DNA of 18,820 nucleotides, taken from contig DGRE01000011.1 in NCBI GenBank assembly GCA_002389905.1, positions 1 to 18,820 on the forward strand, in the 5' to 3' direction. The notes beneath the pieces were generated by a model. The model did not search any database, had not been told where the DNA came from, and worked only from the letters and a program-made list of their open reading frames with translations. Position numbers and translations under genes: made by a program. Shown here piece after piece: positions 14,087 through 18,820 of this stretch; within the stretch, counting starts at the first letter, position 1; each line of letters starts with the position of its first letter. The stretch comes from Hungatella sp. UBA4396 (lineage in GTDB: Bacteria; Bacillota; Clostridia; Lachnospirales; Lachnospiraceae).

Positions 14087-15340
14087 TTAAGCCCCTCTTT
14101 TTTTAGAAAATCCCATGAGATCCATTTGCAGGGCAAATATATCCCTTGCCTTCAGATTCTGCAGGGCGCCTTCCATAAAATAGGTTTCTCCCGCCTTTTC
14201 AACCTTATCCCGCCTGACGTCCTGGCCCCAGATGATTGTCGGCACTCCGTCTCCTGTATGATCCTTCGCTTCACAAGGGGTCGAATGGTCTGCAGTAAAC
14301 GCAATGTAGCAGCGGTCCTTTTCAACATGATTCATAATATATCCTACCATGACATCAATCTCTTCAATGATCCGGACTTTTTCCATAGGCTGATTGTCAT
14401 GTCCGGCCAGATCGGTTCCCTTGACATGGACGATGACCCAATCGTAACCTTCCTCTATGGATTCGACAGCTTTTTTGGCTTTTCCCATGATGTCGGTGGT
14501 AAAACCTCCGGTAAAGGAATCCTGCAAGTAGTAATCAAAGCCAACGAGACGGGCAATTCCTCCCACAGTAATATCTCCTGCAATACAAAGGCCCCGGATT
14601 CCCACCTTTTTGGCTGTGCTGGGTATGGAATTTAACTGCCCAGGTCCTCTGGTTAAGATCACATTGGCTGGCAGCAGCCCGTTCCTGACCCGTTCCTGAT
14701 TGACCGGATGATCTTTTAAGATTTCCATGGCATTCCTTGTAAATTCCCACAAGTTTTCTGCAGTTTCAGAAGCTTCTTTGCAAGCAGGATCTTCGGGGTG
14801 AGGAATCACCAGCTTTGCGCCTTCATTGGCAGTGCCTACGTCTGTGGGAACAATGGATGCAGACAGCCCTTTCCCGCGGAGAACGACTGCCACCCTGTGT
14901 CCGGTCAGCTCTTTTACAAGAACAGTGGTGCCCTCCTTAAGGCGCATACCGGATAATGCTTTCGCTAATTCAGCAGTTCCCTCCTGAATTCGTCCGGCTC
15001 TCCGGTCAATGACTATGCTTTCTTCGTCAACGGTTCCAAAATTCCCGCGAAAGGCCACATCACCTTCTTCAAGCTCTATGCCTCCGCTTAAGGCCTCCAG
15101 CGGGCCTCTGCCGGGATAGTATTTGTCAGAATCACATCCAAAGATTTCCATATGGCCCACATCAGTGCCAACGGGAACCCCGGGGGAAATGGGATAAACA
15201 TTTCCTGTACTGCCCTCTCTTGCCAGACAATCTAAATTAGGTGTATTTGCGTATTCCAGAGGAGTCAGACCATCCAATGCCTTTACCGGACGGTCCCCCA
15301 ACCCATCAGAAATGATTAATATGCCTTGTTTTTTTCTCAT
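14087..15340 (-). CDS. apgM: Cofactor-independent phosphoglycerate mutase homologue, archaeal type (ApgM-like)
   Basis: A 417-residue cytoplasmic enzyme of the alkaline phosphatase superfamily. ISDGLGDRPV (metal ligand Asp12), TPLEYANTPNLD and YYPGRGPLEAL are hallmarks of archaeal-type 2,3-bisphosphoglycerate-independent phosphoglycerate mutase, which interconverts 3- and 2-phosphoglycerate. Metal ligands Asp310/His314 (KGTDLAGHD), Asp351/His352 (TADHSTP) and His361 are present. The position of the nucleophilic Ser (usually PGSD) is Thr59 (PVGTDVGH), which would still work chemically in this superfamily but is unusual for a mutase. The ATG has AAAAGGAG upstream. It is the last gene of an operon with an anion transporter and an exported protein, so a role on an imported phospho- or related three-carbon acid is possible instead of housekeeping glycolysis. 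The symbol indicates family only. Confidence 0.8.
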   Translation of the reverse strand: MRKKQGILIISDGLGDRPVKALDGLTPLEYANTPNLDCLAREGSTGNVYPISPGVPVGTDVGHMEIFGCDSDKYYPGRGPLEALSGGIELEEGDVAFRGNFGTVDEESIVIDRRAGRIQEGTAELAKALSGMRLKEGTTVLVKELTGHRVAVVLRGKGLSASIVPTDVGTANEGAKLVIPHPEDPACKEASETAENLWEFTRNAMEILKDHPVNQERVRNGLLPANVILTRGPGQLNSIPSTAKKVGIRGLCIAGDITVGGIARLVGFDYYLQDSFTGGFTTDIMGKAKKAVESIEEGYDWVIVHVKGTDLAGHDNQPMEKVRIIEEIDVMVGYIMNHVEKDRCYIAFTADHSTPCEAKDHTGDGVPTIIWGQDVRRDKVEKAGETYFMEGALQNLKARDIFALQMDLMGFSKKRGA

Positions 15341-15363
15341 ATAACAGTTCTCCTTTTCTCCTC

Positions 15364-16101
15364 TTATTGATTGACAGGCTTTTTAAGCAGGTCCAGATTG
15401 CGGTACATATACCCGGCTGACAAAACAACAATGATGACCCAAAGAAAAATTGAGGAACCTTTTTTGGGGATGAATACATTAATTGCAAGCTTTGATTCCT
15501 TGCCTGGGGAGACTTCTCCAAAATCGTATCCTCCGAATGTATATCCCTCCTCACTGGTAATGGTGTAAGGCTTTTTATCCGAATAGTCCACGATATTGAG
15601 AAGCTGTTTTTCTTCAGGAACAGCAATTTTCATCCGGTAAGAACCAATGGTTATTGGAGTGGCATTCTTGACCTTAAAGGAAAGCTCCTTGGCATTGCCG
15701 GGATAGGTATCTCCCAAATCCGCATCTTCCCCTTCATAGAATCCCTTTCCGCGTAACACAACCTGAAAAGAAACATCTGTTTCCTTTTCGTCGAACATTG
15801 CCAGATAATAAGTCTGGTCTCCGTTGGTTTCTTCTTTGATATCTTCTGTTGACAGCGTACCTGAAACGGCTTTTACCGATTCTATGTCTGTTCCTTTCCA
15901 TATGGGAAAAAAGACTTCTCCTGAGGCATTTGTTTTGGCATTTATCATTTGAGTGATGATTCCGTCTTCCCCGTCGGGCGTGATCCGATCCTCCATAGAG
16001 GTCACTTTACCGTCATCGCCTGCATAGGCAATCTGTGCCGCTGCCAGTGTGAAAAACAGACATGAGCATAAGATATATGAGAATTTTTTCATTGTTTTCA
16101 T
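15364..16101 (-). CDS. Exported, C-terminally membrane-anchored protein of unknown function
   Basis: A 245-residue protein I do not recognise. The signal peptide is about 1-27 (hydrophobic core YILCSCLFFTLAAAQ, cleavage after AYA). The mature part is acidic and beta-rich with alternating hydrophobic strands, probably one or two Ig/beta-sandwich modules (for example ATPITIGSYRMKIAVP and KLAINVFIP). A single TM segment (about 216-233, FLWVIIVVLSAGYMY) is followed by a short positive tail, so the bulk is outside the cell. AAGGAAG precedes the ATG. It sits between the transporter gene (42-nt gap) and the apgM-like gene (23-nt gap), all one operon. It could be an auxiliary binding subunit of the transporter or a surface sensor. 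Confidence 0.7.
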   Translation of the reverse strand: MKTMKKFSYILCSCLFFTLAAAQIAYAGDDGKVTSMEDRITPDGEDGIITQMINAKTNASGEVFFPIWKGTDIESVKAVSGTLSTEDIKEETNGDQTYYLAMFDEKETDVSFQVVLRGKGFYEGEDADLGDTYPGNAKELSFKVKNATPITIGSYRMKIAVPEEKQLLNIVDYSDKKPYTITSEEGYTFGGYDFGEVSPGKESKLAINVFIPKKGSSIFLWVIIVVLSAGYMYRNLDLLKKPVNQ

Positions 16102-16143
16102 ACAGTTTTCTTCCTTTCTGTTAATATCTGCAAGTAAATCCGG

Positions 16144-17628
16144 TTATACAAGCCCGATGAATCGAAACCACGTCAGAGAAGCGATGATCATAAGGAACCA
16201 TTTAGCAATCAATACTAATGTACTATAAAGAAGCTGCTCAAGTATATTGAAAAAACCGGTATTATAATAGATTAAGTTAACTTTGCTGTGAGGCGGCAAA
16301 GTGATGGTGTCGGAAATACAGAATGCAGCCGGAAGAGCCAGGGCCACCGGATTGATTCCAGTTGCATTTGCGATGCCGATGATGGTTGGAATAAGTATAA
16401 TGGTCCGCACTGTTTTGGATGTAAATATAAAATGGCTGAAGCTGGCAATGAGCATGACGATGGCAAATATGACAGTAAAGCTCATATTCTCGATACCCAG
16501 ATGGGCAAACAGGGAGTTAAGCCCCCAGGCTGCCACTCCGGTTTCATCCAGTGCCACACCGGCTGCATAGGCTCCGCAGGCGAAGATCAGCAGGTTCCAG
16601 GAGATTTTGGCTTCTTTCCATTTCAATATGCCCAGATACGGCATGAAGAACAATGCCGCCGATAAAATGGCCACCATAACAAGGCTGAGCTGAAAACCAA
16701 ATATGTGAATCTGCTTGGTGTCAATGGCCCATAAAGCGATGGTGATTGCAAAGATGACCAATGCTTTCTTTTCTACCAGGCTCATCTTTCCAAGACTTTT
16801 CCGCTCTTCTTCCAAAAGGCTTAAATTGATCCTGGCATTGGAAGCAGGAATTTTAAAGAGGAACTTTCCTATAAAGAAAGATGCCAGCAGCGTCAGGATG
16901 GTAACCGGGGCGGAGGCGAGGAACCAGTAGGACCAGGAAACATTTTGTCCGGTCAAATCCTTAATAAAGCCTATGGCCATGATCTGTGCACTGGTAGCGG
17001 TTACAATAGCACCTGTGGACAAGTTGTTGGATTGAATTCCCTGTAAAGCCAGAAGCTTTCCCAGATTATTCTTAGGGTCATTAATGGTAGTTCCGAAGGC
17101 TTCGATGACCAAAATAACAATGGGGAACATCATTGCCGCCCGGGCGGTTGTGGAAGGTACCACAAAAGCAATCAGGAAGTTGGTGGCTATTAAAAGCAGC
17201 AGTATACTGTTTGTGCTTTTGCCGAATCTGGCTATCAGGTTCAGAGCAAGACGTTTTGCAAGGCCGCTTTTTTCCATACCTGAGGCGATAATAAAGGCTG
17301 CAAAGGTCAGCCAGATGACCTCATAACCCAGCACGCCCATGGCTTTTTCCTCTTCCCAGACGCCAAGGAGGGGAAGGGCCACAATGACCAGCAGGGAGAC
17401 CGTGTAATTTGGTATGCTTTCCGTGACCCATAGAATAAGGGCGGTTAAGAATACCCCCAGAGCCATTTTTCCCGCATAGGACAACCCTATGGGCACAGGA
17501 GTGGAATAGAAAAGTCCGAATACCACCAGTGCAATTGGCAGACCGAAAAATTGCATTTTCAGTTCAAACGGACTTTTCACTTTTTTTACTTTTACTTCCT
17601 GCTTTAACGTTGCTTTTACTTCATTCAT
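16144..17628 (-). CDS. DASS/SLC13-family anion:sodium symporter or exchanger
   Basis: A 494-residue integral membrane transporter with about 11-12 hydrophobic segments after a basic cytoplasmic N terminus. It belongs to the divalent anion:Na+ symporter family (CitT, TtdT, INDY, SdcS). The first substrate/Na+ loop is PSTTARAAMMFPI (Ser159-Thr160-Thr161), close to the PSxTAR form of CitT-like exchangers; the second half carries ALPAAFCISDTITLPPHSKVNLIYYNTG. WVTESIPNYTVSLL is the conserved N-terminal motif of the family. Substrates are di- and tricarboxylates, tartrate or sulfate; the exact one cannot be read here. AAAGGAG lies 8 nt before the ATG. It is the first gene of the operon, divergent from the LysR gene that probably controls it. 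Confidence 0.9.
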   Translation of the reverse strand: MNEVKATLKQEVKVKKVKSPFELKMQFFGLPIALVVFGLFYSTPVPIGLSYAGKMALGVFLTALILWVTESIPNYTVSLLVIVALPLLGVWEEEKAMGVLGYEVIWLTFAAFIIASGMEKSGLAKRLALNLIARFGKSTNSILLLLIATNFLIAFVVPSTTARAAMMFPIVILVIEAFGTTINDPKNNLGKLLALQGIQSNNLSTGAIVTATSAQIMAIGFIKDLTGQNVSWSYWFLASAPVTILTLLASFFIGKFLFKIPASNARINLSLLEEERKSLGKMSLVEKKALVIFAITIALWAIDTKQIHIFGFQLSLVMVAILSAALFFMPYLGILKWKEAKISWNLLIFACGAYAAGVALDETGVAAWGLNSLFAHLGIENMSFTVIFAIVMLIASFSHFIFTSKTVRTIILIPTIIGIANATGINPVALALPAAFCISDTITLPPHSKVNLIYYNTGFFNILEQLLYSTLVLIAKWFLMIIASLTWFRFIGLV

Positions 17629-17647
17629 GGAAATATCTCCTTTCTTA

Positions 17648-17662
17648 ACAATATCTTATTGT
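17648..17662. promoter_or_regulatory. Palindrome ACAATA-TCT-TATTGT in the transporter leader
   Basis: A perfect 6-bp inverted repeat with a 3-bp centre, 20 bases upstream of the transporter ATG and next to its ribosome site. A candidate operator or small leader hairpin. The rest of the 256-bp intergenic region (17629-17884) is AT-rich; a possible transporter promoter reads TTGTAC-N18-TACACT on the minus strand. Confidence 0.4.
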
Positions 17663-17811
17663 GTGGCTTAAGTGTAAAATTTTTATAAACAAAAGTACAA
17701 CAATAGATTTTTATATGAAATTAATTCTCAGGAAAGAATCTGGAAAGAAATAGAGGTTTTTATAAGTTAATTTTATAGGTTTGGATATAGTGTCCTCTAA
17801 ACAAAGATAAT

Positions 17812-17840
17812 TTGACACAAATTTGTAAATTTGATATAAT
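17812..17840 (+). promoter_or_regulatory. Consensus promoter of the LysR gene with internal palindrome
   Basis: TTGACA (17812-17817) and TATAAT (17835-17840) are perfect sigma-A hexamers with a 17-bp spacer. The palindrome ACAAATTTGT (17817-17826) lies in the spacer and could be an autorepression site. Predicted start near 17847, about 38 nt before the ATG. Confidence 0.85.
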
Positions 17841-17884
17841 CTCCATAAATTTATTTTATGGAAAAACACGAAGGGAGAACAATC

Positions 17885-18784
17885 ATGAATCTGGAAACCT
17901 TGGAAACCTTTCTTAACGTCGCCCGAAACCATAGTTTTACCCAAACTGCCGCAGAGATGTTCTGTTCCCAGGCAGCAGTTTCTATACGCATGAAAAGTCT
18001 TGAAAAACATTTTGGGGCCGCGTTATTCGAAAGAGATAACAACAGGATAGGATTGACTAAAGAGGGGAAACTGCTGCTTCCCTATGTAAAAACAGTCATG
18101 GAAACCATGAGAAGCGCGGAAAAGGAACTCTATGCCTCCCAGAACTTAAAAAACAGGGAAATACGCTTTGCCTGCTCCAGTACTCCGGGAACCTATATCT
18201 TTCCTCCCATCATTTACGCATTTACTGCCAAATATCCCTTTGTTAACATTGTAAATCATGTGGAATACACCCACAATGTATTTGAAGATATTGAAGCCAA
18301 GGTCTTTCCACTGGGGTTTGTGAGCCAGCCTTTTCCTCCTCAGAAAGAGAACCTTCTGTATGAGGAATTGATGGACGATCCTCTGGTCTTTTGTGCCTCT
18401 GCGGAAAACCCCTTAAGCAAAAAAAGTGAAGTTACATTAGAAGATCTGGTAAAAGAGAATCTGATGACCACCAATCCCCGTTCGTCTATTATAAAGTATT
18501 TGGAGCTTGGCAGCGGATTAAGCTTTCCAAAAGAGAACATCCAGGCCATTGGCAATATTGAAGGAGTTAAAAAATGCGTGGTGGATAACAAGGGAATCGG
18601 AATATTGTCGGCCCTGGCTATTGAAACAGAACGGAAATACGGAGTGATCAAAGTGCTGAGAGTCCATCCCCCCTTGGGCCTTACCAGGAAGATTTATGCG
18701 GTTTTTCATAAGGATCAGCCATTATCCTTTCCCGAGGAAATATTTCTTGATTTTGCAAAGAATTATGTGGCAGACTTATCATAA
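17885..18784 (+). CDS. LysR-family transcription regulator
   Basis: A 299-residue regulator. The N-terminal winged helix (about 1-60) reads METFLNV-like: LETFLNVARNHSFTQTAAEMFCSQAAVSIRMKSLEKHFGAALFER (in pieces), with the recognition helix around SQAAVSIRMKSLE. The linker helix and the two-lobed effector domain (about 88-299) follow: IRFACSSTPGTYIFPPIIYAF and NIEGVKKCVVDNKGIGILSALAIETE are typical. The ATG at 17885 has GGGAG 7 nt upstream; an in-frame ATG at 17858 lies too close to the predicted transcript start and lacks a ribosome site. It is divergent from the DASS transporter operon, the usual arrangement for a LysR that activates its neighbour in response to the transported substrate or a product. 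Confidence 0.92.
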   Translation: MNLETLETFLNVARNHSFTQTAAEMFCSQAAVSIRMKSLEKHFGAALFERDNNRIGLTKEGKLLLPYVKTVMETMRSAEKELYASQNLKNREIRFACSSTPGTYIFPPIIYAFTAKYPFVNIVNHVEYTHNVFEDIEAKVFPLGFVSQPFPPQKENLLYEELMDDPLVFCASAENPLSKKSEVTLEDLVKENLMTTNPRSSIIKYLELGSGLSFPKENIQAIGNIEGVKKCVVDNKGIGILSALAIETERKYGVIKVLRVHPPLGLTRKIYAVFHKDQPLSFPEEIFLDFAKNYVADLS

Positions 18785-18820
18785 TGCATCCCCTTTTCAA
18801 AGAAACCGACGCAGCCACCA

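Noticed and set aside
14036..14635. A 199-residue plus-strand frame opposite the apgM-like gene
   Set aside because: Antisense shadow of conserved enzyme codons; no ribosome site or recognisable motif.
1..18820. CRISPR array, tRNA, rRNA or known riboswitch
   Set aside because: No regularly spaced repeats and no cloverleaf or conserved RNA motif were recognised by eye on either strand.

Overview
The window looks like chromosomal DNA of an anaerobic Firmicute, most likely a Clostridia/Lachnospiraceae-type bacterium. The evidence is moderate G+C, strong AGGAGG-type ribosome sites, a BadF/HgdC-type ATPase fused to a DUF2229/HgdB-like module (an anaerobe family), a Crp/Fnr regulator of the clostridial type and a large clostridial-style serine recombinase. 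No rRNA, tRNA or CRISPR array was seen. This placement is inferred from protein style, not from a marker gene.

Layout. (1) 1-1604: a HipA-like kinase (68-1246, minus) preceded 4 nt upstream by a 76-residue partner, with a good promoter carrying two palindromes; a strong terminator at 1572-1604 insulates the pair. (2) 1674-3380: a two-cupin protein and a Crp/Fnr-type regulator, both minus. (3) 3381-7157: a 1258-residue ATPase/Fe-S fusion protein, plus strand, divergent from the regulator. (4) 7158-7337: a palindromic element and a bidirectional terminator. (5) 7338-9814: a three-gene ABC importer of the NitT/TauT class (lipoprotein, permease, ATPase; minus). (6) 10054-11757: a chemoreceptor with a zinc-binding (CZB-like) signature in its outer domain. 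(7) 11893-13928: a large serine recombinase with an extra C-terminal winged helix, coupled to a 54-residue small ORF. (8) 14087-17628: an operon of a DASS/SLC13 anion transporter, an exported membrane-anchored protein and an archaeal-type phosphoglycerate mutase homologue whose predicted nucleophile is Thr instead of Ser. (9) 17885-18784: a divergent LysR regulator.

The most interesting signal is regulatory. A palindrome (G/A)TTGC-N4-GCAAC occurs three times: upstream of the cupin gene, in the regulator/ATPase-fusion intergenic region, and upstream of the ABC operon. In the cupin and ABC promoters its centre is exactly 34.5 bp from the end of a good -10 box, i.e. at about -41.5, the class II activator position of the CRP/FNR family; a weaker -10 lies at the same distance in front of the fusion gene. 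A second palindrome, GTTAG-N6-CTAAC, occurs twice: in the regulator/fusion intergenic region and just upstream of the ABC lipoprotein gene. Together these suggest that regions 2, 3 and 5 form one regulon: a Crp/Fnr-controlled system that couples import of a small, probably anionic, compound to an ATP-driven low-potential electron-transfer protein of unknown substrate. The function is inferred; the repeats and their spacing are directly visible.

The second unit of interest is the LysR / DASS transporter / exported protein / ApgM-like set, which looks like an uptake-and-processing operon rather than housekeeping glycolysis.
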